A DNA stretch of 64,000 nucleotides, taken from NCBI RefSeq assembly GCF_032362555.1, contig NC_083524.1:3210001-3274000 (forward strand). Reading direction: 5' to 3'. Position 1 is the first letter of the stretch. Every line of letters begins with the position of its first letter. Position numbers and translations under genes: made by a program. Under the pieces are notes generated by a model, which worked only from the letters and a program-made list of their open reading frames with translations, searched no databases and was not told where the DNA came from. Positions 22,494-37,400 of the stretch are shown one piece after another. The DNA comes from Amyelois transitella. Lineage: Eukaryota; Arthropoda; Insecta; Lepidoptera; Pyralidae.

Positions 22494-25400
22494 ATGAACA
22501 AAAATTTTGTGCTTTTATTACATTTTTTAGTTGTAATCGATAATATCCTCGCTGACGATTATGATAGTGATGAAAAAAGTAAGTTTATTAAGGTACACGA
22601 ACACATTGTTTTAAATCACTGAGATTTAAATTTATCAATTATAAGCACTTGCACCAGCACACCGTTTTTTATCTTTTATTCCATTTACTACAGTATGTAT
22701 TTTTAGACTTGTTGGACTGGAAAAGTTTATGAAGTATAAGGTAATTTAAACTTTTTCCAGCCCCTTTTACATTGAGCTCTTTGTATTCAATTTGAGCCAG
22801 CTATCTACTTCACGTCATCTTTCCACCACATTTGTGGTCATCCCTGTGGATGTTTTCGATCACACGGTTTAAAACCAAGGAGACGCTTCTACCACGACCC
22901 TTTCCTCCGGGCAACATGTCCAGCCCATTTCCATTTGAAATGGACCACTTGTTTCGTCACCTCTGCTTTCCTTTGCTGTCGAAGCTATTTATTTGTTTTA
23001 TAATCCATCAATAAAACTCCTACCAATTTTCTCTCAATTGCCCTTTGGGCGACCTCCAGTCTAATAATTGATTCTTTTTTGAAAACCTAGATTTTGGCTC
23101 TGTAAGTGAGCACCAAAAGTAAGTAACTTAACTACTTAAGTTTTTTTGTCTGATAAACTTATTATTCTTTACTCTTATATGCCCGCTAAAATTTGACGCG
23201 ACATACCAGTGTTTATTTTTTAAAAATTCATTTTTGTGAAATCTGTGAAATAATCACGAATATGATTATAATTATCAATCAAAGCAGGGGTCATCTCGTA
23301 ACGGTCCGTTGGTCCATGACATCCACATCCGGCCCAAACAAAAGGATGCGCTCGCGCCGCCCGCATGAAACCGACCCATTACAACGCTGTTTATATGGTA
23401 TTTTGTGCGTTTGTCATTCTGTACGACAACCTAGTTTGCTTGTCCGATATAACAGAAACCTAGATGAAAGGGTGCAGGCCGTGCCATGTTGGTCCCACGG
23501 CCTCGAATGTGAGTGGCAATGCCTTTTTGATTGTTGCTGAAGACTGATCTTTTTACAATGAATAAATTCTTAATGATGATCTGTTTGATGCCTGTGATAA
23601 TGTCATATCGGCAGTAAATCACTAATTTTCGCAAATTTATGTTATCTGCCAGAGAAGAACTTTAAAATGTATTCAATCGAATATCTTAAAAAAACTTAAA
23701 TGAATAAACTTCTATGATGTAACAGCTTCGCAGATTCTGGTGAACTGGTAAGGGTAAGAGCATAAGTTATCGCTTTGAACCCGGTAAAATAAAACTTAAC
23801 ACTCCAGCGACACTTGTGTAATGTAAGCGTACCAGTTGTATAAATAAAACCCGCTTTATCAGATAATCGGCTAAAGAAACATTTTGGGTTATAAATAATT
23901 CCCCAGTGATCGAATAGGGACAGGGAAGACGTAAAAGTCGTAACTCCTGGATGACGTGACAGTCGCCATTATTCCTGAAATATCCGGAATATATATCCGG
24001 TGCCAGCCGGTGCATTGCTTCACTGCTATCTCAGAAATCTGAATTATAAGGCAATCAACATTTCTATGACCATCTTATGTCGACTTTTCTTTATTATATC
24101 AAAATGTTTCGGAGTTTTGTTGTGAAATACTTCAACATTACCAACAGAGGGCTGGGCATAGTCCTAGCAACCCCCATGACAAAAACTATATTTTGTCTTC
24201 GCGCCCAGGGAAATTCCAGAAAAATAAGTAACTGTGGAAGTTCCATTCTTAAAAGCATTTGAATTTATTCGTACACACACACATACGTAAAAACATACAA
24301 ATCATTTTTCTTTATTGTTAGTGTGGATAAACACAGGATGCCTATTTTTGGGCAATGGGTTAACTTATGTAGCCTTCGAATCTTGTGATTATTCGCTCTG
24401 GCTACCCCTTAAGGGATAAAGAAGTATATGCCTTTGTATAAATATATATATTTCTATATGTATAATGTCCTATCAGTTGGCAGTGTAGCAAAAGTTTTTT
24501 CAATTGTTTCTGGGCAAAATTAATATGTCAGTTGAAATAAGATCAATTTACTCCCTTGTATGAAAACTCCCTATTCAATAAAATAGTTGAATATCTAAAT
24601 AGGGTAAGCACAGCAGTAGATCCTCGGTAAATAAGTTTACTAGTGGAGCAAGAAGGAAATGCGTTTTCCACGGTACAAACGCGGTGCGTGGTACGCCTTG
24701 GTGCGGTAGAGTGTAGGAAAATATGTTGAAAGGCATAAGCGAGGAGCGATAAAGAAAAGGTTTGTTGGTAAACTCCTTATTGCACATAAAAAGATATAAC
24801 AAATTACAAAACAGTCGAGGGCAATATAAAAATAGGTACCTACTTAAATTGATCCTGTTTAGTGTCATGTTTGTCCAGGAACTTCAGAAAAGAACGTCTC
24901 CTTATCTGGTCTATTGGCGTCAGGTTAACCTAACGCACAACCATTACACAAAATCTGAATTAAAGATTTTTGACTCGTAGGCCACTCACCACGGCATCGA
25001 AGATACACGGGAATCACTTCGTTAATTAGATTATACTTACCCCACACCTACATCAATTTTACACTTATTAAGTTAATAACTCTTTAAAGGTGATGGTGTG
25101 ATATAAAAACATACATAATATTAAATCCTTACTTCCTCGCTTTCTTCTCTCCTGGTAAATATTACTCGCTAGCGCTCTTCACTAGCATCCAAACAAAGTT
25201 GAGGCCAAGTTACAGAAACTTACATCGGCCAATATAACCATTTGTACGGCAGATCACGCGAACGGTACCGCCGTTATCGTTACCTGTCGCTAAAATACAG
25301 TCCCCTGGCATGTTTCCTGGCGAATATGTCTGAGGTTAATGTCGAGTTGCTGGTTTTGCGAAGATACAACTTACAGATGTTATGATATTGGGTAGTAGGT

Positions 25401-28400
25401 AAACTTATTTTGCCTTACTGTCGATATTTGCAGTTGATTTTCTTGTAAAATTTGTATGTTTAAAAATATTAAAACCCAAAGACTACGAGAAAACAGCGAT
25501 ATAATCCTAGCAAAATTATAAAGTTAATGGCAAGATTACCCACAAACTCGTCTTTATCCCTTACGAGGTAGACAGATCTAATAGTCGTACAAAGACTTAA
25601 AGGTCACTTATGACTTAAAGATGGAAGTGCCGGGAACCACACGGCTAATTGATAGAATAAAACTATTCTAGTTTAGTAATCATCAAGACAAGACATATTT
25701 GTTTGTGTAACAATTCTTCTTTAACAGTTTATATGTTCGTTTCTCCTGACCAACACGAGCAAACTCCTCGCCTCGAAGACTTCTTCTGGACGGGGTCTGG
25801 TGATGGACCGCCTCCGCCCCCGGATCAGCCGCTGGAACCAGTTCAGCCGTCGCCACCCCTCGTTAGAACCACGACCGTGCTGGCCACAGTATACCTGGAT
25901 TCTTATCCGCCACAGGTAAAAGAAATAGTCCCTCTTAACATCTCACAAAAATAGTAATTCTTATGAGATGTTAAGAGGGAACCAAAAAGATCAATCAATC
26001 ATTATATTTTTATTTGTGAAACAGGTTACAATGGTGTTTCATTTTGGCATGCATCATCAGAGTTTCTAGAAGCGGTAGTCGCTTCTAGAACTCTCGCTTA
26101 CTGTTTTATTAGCAGTTAGCTGGTCTATCCATCTGAGATATCGATGATAATCTTATTTTAGGCGGTGACAGACAAGTCCACAGGGGAATGTGTCCTGAAC
26201 TGCGGAGATGCGGTACCAGACAGCTTGGAGCCTGAGATTCCAGAAGATCGGAGATATTGGCTGCTCACAGTCATCCAGGGCTCAACTCCAGATAGCCTGC
26301 AGCTGAAACTCGCTCGGTTGTATCAGAAAGCATTCTTGAGGTTATTAATAGTAAATCTCATAATAAAATTAACCATTAACCAATCCATTTTGGCGTAGGA
26401 AAGATCGGGTAATACCTTAACTAGAATGTCATCAATTTAGAAAACATGATATAGACACGTAATGCACTTAAAGCCCATCATTAAATATTTAGAACTTCAT
26501 CTTTTTACCACCACTATAAGTATCTTTAATTGTTTCTTGCTCTGTTGGTGATTTCGTTCATCATTAAGGCTACGTTTAATTGTCAATTCCTGTACATTCA
26601 CGTTTTTCATTTCAGACAACAAGAACGCCACCTCGGCATCATCAAATCATTAGACGCACCTCCTGCCAGGAAGAAGCATGACGTACATTCATTTGTTGTT
26701 AACGAAATCAATAACATCAACTCAGTCCACTCTAATAGTGCTAACACAGCTATTAAATACTTTCATAGCTCTATCGTTCCTAAAGATATTTTAACTTCTG
26801 AAAATACTAAATCATTTGCAAACAGAACTGATAATATTGAAATTTTTGCTAGTAATCTAGACACATCACTCAGCGGGGAAATAAAAGCAACAAGATTAAA
26901 TGAAGTTGAATCTTGGATATTAGTGAATCCAACAGTTTTAGTACGAAAACGAGAAGTGTCAGATCGCGGGGACAAAGAAGAATTAGACGATGATAAAGAA
27001 GAAATGATTGATATTCCTCTGGAAGCAGATTCTAATAATACTTTGGTTTATAAGAGGGAAATAATAAAGCCAGAGCAACAGCCACCGGTACAAGTTCACA
27101 TTCAGAACATAACCGAGGTAATTATGGTACTCAGATATCAGGTATTTATAAATTAAAGAAAGGCTTTAGAATATAAAAATTTTTGAAGAATTTAAATTAT
27201 GTTCGGTGCCTTTTTAATAAAATACAAATATTATTCGTTTGTTGAGGTTAAAAAGCATCAAACTATGAAAAACTGTTAGCAGCTAAATAAATATATTTAA
27301 ATTTGCCAAATTTGCCAATCCATTAAAAAAAATGTTTTTATTATTAAAATCTCATATAAATCAATTAATCTGAATAAATTCTCTCGTCCACATATCTATT
27401 CTAAGTTTGGATAGTTGTGAAATTGACGTTGTCGAAGAAAACGCTGCAGTGCAGTGTTATCGTTTCTTCTGCACTAACGCTTTAAAAGCGGCAGTAAACA
27501 TTGTTTTAAGTAATTTATTTGACGTCAACCAATGTTATGAAACCAATAGTTATGACAATTATTAAGTGATATGAAGTATCCTTTAAATGAATAAAAATTT
27601 TGCATTTGAATAACGCTAACACTAGGATGGTTAATATCAGCCTAATATTTTCACCTTTATCACATCGAAACTCATCTTTATACATACATATGGTTACGTC
27701 TATATCCCTTGCGGGGTAGACAGAGCCAACAGTCTCGAAAAGACTGAATGGCCACGTTCAGCTATTTGGCTTAACGATAGAATTGAGATTCAAATAGTGA
27801 CAGGTTGCTAATCCATCGGCTAAAAAAAGAATCCCAAATAGGCTATTTGACTGTATTAAAAATATACATTTCTTTTATGTCATCAGTCTTAATATTATTT
27901 TTTTGGAGCGATTTGTAATAACGCAAGATAAAAATATTGCATTATTTAAACAAAATCCGTCTCAGAAAATTAGGTTTTTATATGCAGCTGTCACGTGACT
28001 AAAAACGAACGTGATTGGCTATTTCTATTATGACGTCAATTATCCATAAACAGACTGTGGATCGTACCGTTCCTTAGTGTTCGCTATTATTTTTCAAGAT
28101 TTTATAAGTGTTTGATCGCTCAGGATTACTCAGATAACATAGGTATTTAATAATGGAAACCAATTCCGCGAAAGCTGACAGTCGAAACCTACAAAAAGTA
28201 GTCGCAATACTTAATGGTTGGAAGAAAAAATCTGGATTGTCTTCTTCAAAGACAATCCAGATTTCTATGCTGCCGAACTGAGGAATGTGAAAACATCAAT
28301 GTAAGTATATCTTGGTAACCACTGATCTTAGATCATGATCTGAAACCACTTCTTGCGAATATTCAAATCCATCGGCATAGAAAAAAACAGTTTCGTAGGA

Positions 28401-31400
28401 GATTTTATTGTTGTATTAGTGCATTGAGGCACTGCATAACATTTATAGGAACTCATTTTAATAATTTTCACACATATGACGTGGCACAAGTTAAATAAAA
28501 CAAGAGAAAATCAAAACTTTATGAAACACCAACAAGCTTTGTATGATATTTACACGAAATTTACGTCACTGCATGCCATGGCCGCCATATTGCTAAAAGT
28601 CGCGTTTTGGCGGCATATTTGAATATTTCATTTTCTTTTTCGATTTTTTAATAAAATAGCTGTAATAATGGCAGAAAAGTATTTTTGTAGGGCTCCTTAT
28701 AAACAAATAAATACCCTAAGATAGTTTTTAGAACTTTGTCAAATAGCCTATTTGTAAGCCTATCCCTCAATCGCCTTTTACGACATCCATGGCAAAAAGT
28801 CATGGAGTGGTCCCATTCTTTTTTGTATTGGTGCCGGGAACCACATTCATCTCTATTTCTATCAATCAACTCTATTCTAGAGAGTTATGAATGTGGATGA
28901 AGCGTAGGAAATATGCAGAGATCGTGGCAAATGGACAGCGGTAGTCACTGCCTACCCCTCCGGGAAAGAGGCGTGATGTTATGTATGTATGTATGTAACT
29001 CTATTCGCCCAGTCTCCAGAAACCGGCAGCGTTCAGATAGTGTACGTGGTGTTAGTGGGGGGGAGGGCGGTGCCGGCCGCGGTGGCGGCGCGCGACATGC
29101 GGCTGGTGCGCGACGCGGAGGTTGCGCGGGAGTTGGGCGCCGTCGTCACCACCAAAGCTGAGCGTGAGTTTGATGTGGTTGTCTGTCGGATGGTAGAGCG
29201 TCTTCTTTGGAATGTTTATTTATCACCTTGTTGAGGGTAACAAACGGTCCGTGTTCAAGTTTCATTGAGTAACACCAAAACATAAATCTTATATTATTGA
29301 CTAGTGTTATATAATACTACAAATATATGTATATAAAGCATGGCTTATTTTAATAAGTGAACATATTTGAGATACTTACATAATACATACACATAATCAC
29401 GTCTATATCCTTTGCGGGGTAGACATAGCCAACAGTCTTGAAAAGACTGAAAGGCCACGTTCAGCTGTTTGCTTAATGATAGAATTGAGATTTAAATAGC
29501 GACAGGTTGCTAGCCCATTGCTTTAAAGATGAATCCATAAGCCAATCCCTTAATCGCCTTTTAAGACATCCGTGGGAAAGAGATGGAGTCGTCCTATTCT
29601 TTTTTCCGTATGTTCCGGGAACCACACGGCATATTATTACTTTGTTATAAGGACGAAGTTCTGGATTTTAAGTATGGTTCTGGTCTGGTCACCAGTCTCT
29701 CATATACTTACCTATGTTATGTATTTACTAGGTACTTGATATTTGAGAAAAAATAAAAAATATTTGATTGATTGATTGATATTTGGTGTTGGTGTCTAAA
29801 AATGCTAAATAAATCCTGCCAGCAGCGTACCTGAAGGCGGCGGAGGGGCTCGAGGGGCGGGCGGCGGGCGGGGTGCACGGAACCGAACTCTGGGCCCTCG
29901 CAGTGGGGTCCACTATCGCCGTGCTACTGCTGCTAGTCCTGCTAGTTCTGCTGTGTCTTGCTCACAGGTAGAATACTACTAATATTAGAATTCATACATA
30001 CATACATATAATCACGTCTATATCCCTTGCGGGGTAGACAGAGCCAACAGTCTAGTTAGACAACAGTATAGTGACAGGTTGCTAGCCCATCGCCTTAAAA
30101 AATAATCCCAAGTATGTAAGCCTATCCCTATTAGAATAGAATAGATTTATATTCAAAATTGGATACAAGGTATCACTAAGTGACGTCACATAACTTAAAT
30201 CTAATATCGCTTCCAAAGCGCATGTGTAGAATTATTATAAATGCGAAAGTTTGTGTGTATGTCAGTATGGATGTTTGTTACTCTTTCACGCAAAAACTAC
30301 TGATCCTATTACGATGAAATTTGGTACGAGTATGTAGGTAGCGGAAGATCCAGAATAACATATATGTAAGCTACTTTTTATCCCGGAGTTCCCGCGGGAT
30401 TGATAAGGTTTCGGATGCGGACGAAGTCGCGGGCGGCCTCTAGTATTTGATAAATTAAGTAGCATAAATTCCGTCTTGGAAGAGCTAAGGTCTAAGAATG
30501 TATCTTCATGTTGAGATAATAAACAATAGCTTTAATAATATATCAACTGGACGAATGACGTATAGAAATACAAGCCCAAGCCACTATCAATTTGATGTAG
30601 GCTCTACTTAATTGGAATAAAACATAAAATCACGTCTATACCCCTTGCGGGGTGGACAGAGCCAGCAGTCTTGAAAAGCACGTTCAGCTATTTGGCTTAG
30701 TGATAGAATTTAAATAGGTTGCTAGCTCATCGTCTAAAAGAAGAATCCCAAGTTTATAAGCCTATCCCTTTGTCGCCTTTTACGACAAACATGGGGACGA
30801 GATGGAGTGGTCCTAGTCTTTTTTTATTGCTGCCGGGGAACCACACGAATTGAAATAAATCAAAATTAATAAAAATACTTCGAGTGTCAACGTTTGATGT
30901 TTATTGATTTTTGACAAATAAATTAAGTAATCTTTGTACCAGCTTTGTCATTTATTTTCAGGAAAAAAGCAATGAAATCCGCAGCTTCTTTGAGGGCTTA
31001 TCGGAACGAGATGATGAGGGAAGCTGAGAGGAACCAGCTTAAGCAAGTGCACGAGGAAAAAGACGGCAGGGTATGAAACATTACTTTTATAGAGGAATGT
31101 AGGTAATATTGAAGGGACGTGCCGTGTGGTTCCCGGCACCAATGAAAAATAATAGGACCACTCCATCTCTTTCCCATGGATGTCGTAAAAGGCGACTAAG
31201 GGATAGGCTTACAAACTTGGGATTCTTTTTAGGCGATGGGCTAGCAACCTGTCACTATTTGAATCTCATTTCTATCATTAACCCAAACAGCTGAACGTGG
31301 CCTATCAGTCTTTTCAAGACTTGGCTTTGTCTACCCCGCAAGGGATATAGACGTGACCATATGTATGTATGTAGGTAATATTGTAGGGTCGTCTATGAAA

Positions 31401-34400
31401 TTTAGCAACCAACCAACCATTTAAAACCATCAAATAATTTTCTTACCCAATGTTAGTGCATTGGGTAAGACATTATTTGATGGTTCACTCCACAATGTTT
31501 TTAACTCCAGTCAGCTCAGTAATAGAGACTGTAATATTGTTGCGGAATTTCTATTCTGCATATTCTCCTTTAAAAATGGTTTATTTATTTATTTAAAAAA
31601 ATGTACAAAAGCACAAAAAAAAATGTAGAAAAGGCTGACTTAATGCCGTTTAGCATTCTCATTCAAAGTTTTAGTTTGTGGTGCGATAAAGTGCACATGC
31701 ATACTTCAAAATACTATGTCTATAAATACTTTATGATTGATCGGCAGCTTATTTTCTTGTTAGTTACAGTTTAAAAAATAACAACCTTTTTCTTCCTTAA
31801 AGTATCAACTTAATTATAAATGATTTCTTTTCATATCTAATTAGTAATAACTAGCATAACTAAGTGACTGCTAACATTATCTAACTGTATGTATTTTCAG
31901 CTAATCAGCGTAGTATCTCCCAGTAGAACCCGGCCGAGCAGTACATTGTTACCTGTCTATAGAGCGGGCAGTGCCAGGTAAATATACATACATACATACA
32001 TACAATCACGTCTATATCCCTTGCGGGGTAGACAGAGCCAACATTCTTGAAAAGACTGATAGGCCACGTTCAGCTGTTTAGCTTTATGATTGAATTGAGA
32101 TTCAAATAGTGACAGGTTGCTAGCCCATCGCCTAAAAGAAGAATCCCAAGTTTATAAGCCTATCCCTTAGTCGCCTTTTACGACATCCATGGGAACGAGA
32201 TGGGGTGGTCCAATTCTTTTTTATTGGTGCCGGGAACCACACGGCACCCAGGTAAATATTCTGCTTTATAATACCTAATTGTTGAGTTTAGTAGATTTAG
32301 CAAAGAAAATACTCTTATCTGGTCAATTTCACGGGGCACCAAGAAATAGTTTAGTGGCGACATCTTTACGCCACAATTCACAACAGCCATTCACGTCACG
32401 CTATCAGCCAATAACAGCGGAGAGTCTGAATCGCACAAGCAAAGATTTCACGGATTAAATTCTTGGACACAACATCGTCTTTCGCGTGGTTCCCTAGGCG
32501 TAACGGAAGATCTTCCCTTTGGTGGCGGTCGAGCCGAACTATAGCTAGGCTCTGTCTTCCCTTAAGGGATAAAGACGTAATTATATGTACTATGTAATGT
32601 ATGTATGTACGGCATGGAGATGAAAGTCCTTTCGTGGAACTTCATGTTTACAATGATCGCAATAATAAGTAAGTACTTACTGTATTTTTCTAAAAGTACA
32701 AAAATCTAAATTTTTGTGCCGTGTGGTTCCCGGCACCAATACAAAAAAGAATAGGACCACTCCATCTCTTTCCCATGGATGTCGTAAAAGGCGACTAAGG
32801 GATAGGCTTATAAACTTGGGATTCTTTTTTAGGCGATGGGCTAGCAACCTGTCACTATTTGAATCTCAATTCTATCATTAAGCCAAATAGCTGAACGTGG
32901 CCATTCAGTCTATTCGAGACTGTTGGCTCAGTCTACCCCGCAAGGGATATAGACGTGACCATATGTATGTTTGTATGTCTAATTTACAAAATGTTTCAGT
33001 TCCACAACAAGCTCCTCCGGCGTGTCTGAAGTAACCACAGCATTAAGAAGGCGACAGAAGAAACCACACGCTCTAAGAATGCCACAGAAGAAAAGAGGTT
33101 TCTGTCCTTTTTTTAACCAACTCCATAAAAAGTGGGAAAATAAGAAGTAGTGCCGTGTGGCTCCCGGCACCAACCACCATTAAAAAAAAGAATAGGACTA
33201 CTTTCATCTTGTTCCCATGTCATAAAAGGCGACTAAGGGAGGGAGGGCGACTTAGGATTCTTCTTTTAGGCGATGGGCTAGCAACCTGTCACTTTTTGAA
33301 TTTCAATTCCATCTTTTAGCTAAACAGCTGACGTAGCCTTTTGAAGACTGTTGGCTCTGTCTACCCCGGAAGGAATACAGGTGTGATTATATGTACCTAT
33401 ATATGTAAAATGATTTATAAAGTTCATATTTTTTGGTTATATTAACATTCGATTGCCAGCGTCTGATTCCAACCCGTGTAACGTCTTGGTCATTTCTACA
33501 TCCTGCCTAATTGCAATGTGTTTCATATAATTGGAATTTACGTAATAAAACACATTGAGATTCAGTTGCATGATGACGCCATCACGAACTGTTTTATTCT
33601 ATCTCTCTTGACAATGACATTGAAAATCATAGATAATTAATCATACCTATGACACACAATGTCCATTATAAAATATTTGTCAATTGTATATAATATGAAT
33701 GAAAGCAGGTTGACTAAGCAGATATACAAGGAGAGTGTGGAGGGAAAGGTCGGAGTGGGAAGACCTAGACGAACGTATCTTGATCAAATTAAGGACGTCC
33801 TGGTAAAGGGTCAGGTCAAAAGTACCCGAAACCGCCGTGCTTGCATGAAGAGAGTTATGAATGTGGATGAAGCGAAGGAAGTATGCAGAGATCGTGGCAA
33901 GTGGAAAGAGGTATAGTCTCTGCCTACCCCTCCGGGAAAGAGGCGTGATTTTATGTATGTATGTATACGAGCGACGCCGTTTACTTGTTTTATTACACTG
34001 TTCCGCTTTTTATTATGACGTGAAACGGGACAGCGATAATTTTTCGCGCGATAAAAACTGCGTCATAATAATTTTTTTAAAAGCTTATATGTTTAGTTTG
34101 CAATAATATCTATAATTGGGTATTCAGAATGTAAATGTAGGAAGAATTGCGTCGATGGGTACCTGCTATTGCGTCATAATATTAAGTCTGTTCTGTAAGT
34201 ACAGTGCTGTGTTATTGAATACATGTAAATATTTGTCAATCGCAGTGGGCACCACGGACAGTTTATTAGAAGCAGCCGGGCTGGACAGCTCCGACAGCGG
34301 GCAGCCGTCGGCGCCGCCCACGCCCACATCCTACCTCTCTATGCCGTCCGTCAATTCCTTCCCAAGGTGAGATCTTTTTAATTCACTAATATAATAATAC

Positions 34401-37400
34401 ATCACCTTTCCTGGTCAAGGGTCAGGTCAAAAGTACCCGAAACCGAGCTTGCATGAAGAGAGTTATGAATGTGGATGAAGCGAAGGAAGCATGCAGAGAT
34501 CGTAGCAAGTGGAAAGAGGTAGTCTCTGCCTACCACTCCGGGAAAGAGGCGTGATTTTATGTATGTATGTATCACTAATATAATAATAATCAATAATATA
34601 ATTATATATACGGGACAAATTACACAGATTGAGTTAGCCTCGAAGTAAGTTCGAGACTTGTGTTACGAGATACTAACTCAACGATATTATATTTTATAAT
34701 AAATACTTATATAGATAAAAATCCAAGACCAGGGCCAATCAGAAAAAGTTCTTTTCTCATCATGCCGTGGCCGGGATTCGAACCCGGGACCTCCGGTGTC
34801 ACAGATAAGCGTAGGTACTACCGCTGCGCCACAGAGGCCGTCAAATTAAGCATTTCTCTTCCATCTCACCTAATGGTATGTGACGATAAAGTGAAGTAAA
34901 TAGCTTAGGTTGACGAAAATTACTGAATTTTTCCTCATCACCTTCCTGCGTGGAACCTCTGGAGAACCTTCCCCTCGGGTTCGAATCCCAGGGCATGAGG
35001 AGAAACGACTTTTTCCAATTGGCCTGGGTCTCGTATGTTTATTATAATTATTCATTCATAATAATATATATTTATTACAAAATATAGTATATCCTAGTGT
35101 CGATTACACTATGAAGCTAAATGTGTTATATGCAATCATCTTACAATCACAGATAAAACCTTTCAAACGATTGGAGTGTGCATGATACTCGTTAAAATAT
35201 AAATATTTTTAGGGGCAGTTGCGCCACCCTAGAGGTACCTACCTACCTACCACCACCTCTAGAGGCAGTTGCCTACACCACCTCTAGAGGCAGTTGCCTA
35301 ACCACTGGTAACATATTGAATTCAATATCGTTACTGATTCAATTCCAGGGGTAACGTAGTGGAGCCGCTGTCCCGTATCCTGGAGCCGGTGTCGGTGCGC
35401 CACCTGGACGCGGAGTCGCCCGCCGCCAGCCCCGCCCCCCACCACCAGCACACGATCCCCAGGAGACAGATGCCCTCCCAGCTGGTGCGGCTGGGCAGCA
35501 TCGACAGGGACCCCGGCGTCATCGGCCCGCTGGTCTGGGACTTGCACTGTCAGAGGATAAAAGATGGTGAGTGCCACATACTGCCGTGTGGTTCATGGCA
35601 CCAATTGAAAAAAATATGGCCCACTCTATGTCTTAGGTGTCCTAAAAGGCAACTAAGGAATAGGCTGATGAAATTGGGATTCTTCTTTTAGGCGATGGGC
35701 TAACAACCTGTCACTATTTCAAGATTGTTAGGTCTGTGTACCTCGCAAGGCATACAGACGTGATTATATGTATGTATGTAAGTAATTAGAAATGTTGTAA
35801 AGCGGACCCCAGGCCCTAAAGCATAATGTGTAAATAGGTTCACGCAATGAGATTAACAAATAAATAAAACCTTTTAACAATAATAAAAACTAAAAGTCGT
35901 TCGTTCTAAAGCTTACATAAGTTCAGGATAAATTTATTGTTAATAAGTTCACGCAATGAGATTAACAAATAAATAAAACCTTTAACAATAATAAAAACTA
36001 AAAGTCGTTCGTTCTAAGGCTTACATAAGTTTAGGATAATTATACCAATTTATGTGCAATAAAGAGTTATTAATCTATCTTACATATTATCTTTAATTAA
36101 GTATAAATATATTATTTTCTTATATATTCTCTTTAATTAAGTATAAATTTTAAGGCGAACTTTTGATTTTTAATTTATTATTGAATGATTTAAATTTTAA
36201 ATGAAAAAAATGATCTGACTGAATTATTGTACAGTGACACGAACTGTTTAGTACCATCTTTTCTACCTGTGTTTCCGCAATAAAGAGAATTTGAATTACT
36301 TCTTAGCTTTAAAACCGTCCCACAATTGACACAGCATCCAAGCCATCAAGCCCAGCAAAGTCTACCACTCCAAAACCATCATCGTCAGCCAGCAAGGACG
36401 CTGTTCCTTCGCGGATGCGTCAGCGGTTCAATGAACTCATGGACGATGCGTTCACCCTGTTTGGCAGCGCGGCTTCCAGTCCCAACTCCCAGGGCACATA
36501 TACTGTCGACACTGATGACAAGGACAAGAAGATGGGTAAGGAAGTCAATAAGTCACTGCACATCAGCGGATGATTATAATTAGGGGATGTGGTGATTGTA
36601 AAATTTGTACTACGTTCAGTCACCGACTCATTACTGTAGGAAGTATAGTCGCAAAGTTACGTTATTCACTACAGAAGACAGAATAGAGGAGAGAAATAAT
36701 CAGTTTAAAAGTACTATATTGTAGGACATAAAATAAAAATATTTTACAATAAAAATATAATTGACCTTGTCATTGGACCAGTTATGGGGTGGTTTTTCTA
36801 CACAGCCTTAACATTGGATCTTGTAAACTCAAAAATTTTGTTGTACTTATTACTATTTCTTCAGTCTTCACAAACCTGTGTTCAGCTCTGATGGCTTTTT
36901 AAAAATAAAAAGCCATCAGAGCTGAAGACAAGGACAGCTGAGAACAACTGTCCCACTCCTGGCCAGGTCAGGCCCAATAACTTGATAGCCATGATTGGAA
37001 TTGTTTACTTTTCGATTGTTCCCCAATCAGGTCGTCTGGCAGAAACAAGTGCGCCGGCGCAGGCCCGCAACGAGCACGTGCGGCGGCCCGGCGCGTCCGC
37101 TGGACCGGGGTACATTATTTCAAATAATTCACTCGTTCATTTAAATATTCACGAATTTGAGATAAATATGTGATAGAATATACCTTAATACGGGGTGATA
37201 GAGTTCAAAGTTTTGAAAAGACTGAATGGCCACATTTAGCTGTGATGTAGTTAAGATTCAGATAGTGTAGTGACAGGTTGCTAGCCCGCCCAAAAGAAAA
37301 AACGTCTTTATTTTTTACGGGTTAGACGAATACTGAAAGGCCACATTCAGCTGATGGAATTGGGATTCAAATAGTGTCAGGTTGCTAGCAAGCTCAAATG

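Larger units (their letters stand above)
22579..25727 (+). other. Intron 1 of the membrane-protein gene
   Basis: About 3.1 kb without supported exons. It holds a hairpin at 22717-22760, possible transposon debris at 22815-23110, and a reverse family-A copy at 25557-25660. An undetected small exon whose length is a multiple of three cannot be excluded. Confidence 0.6.
27690..28852 (-). mobile_element. Family-A element split by a later DNA-transposon insertion
   Basis: The tail half is at 27690-27835 (cgtctatatcccttgcgggg ... agaatccc) and the head half at 28754-28852 (gtaagcctatccc ... ggtgccgggaaccaca). The two halves join to one element once 27836-28753 is removed. Confidence 0.8.

Noticed and set aside
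33659-33916. An independent 85-codon gene
   Set aside because: It is the C-terminal remnant of a non-LTR retrotransposon, repeated at 34413, 43563 and elsewhere.
34764-34841. A tRNA gene (A and B boxes on the minus strand)
   Set aside because: The acceptor stem does not close and the sequence continues into a body shared with 34940-35062, so it is a tRNA-derived SINE.
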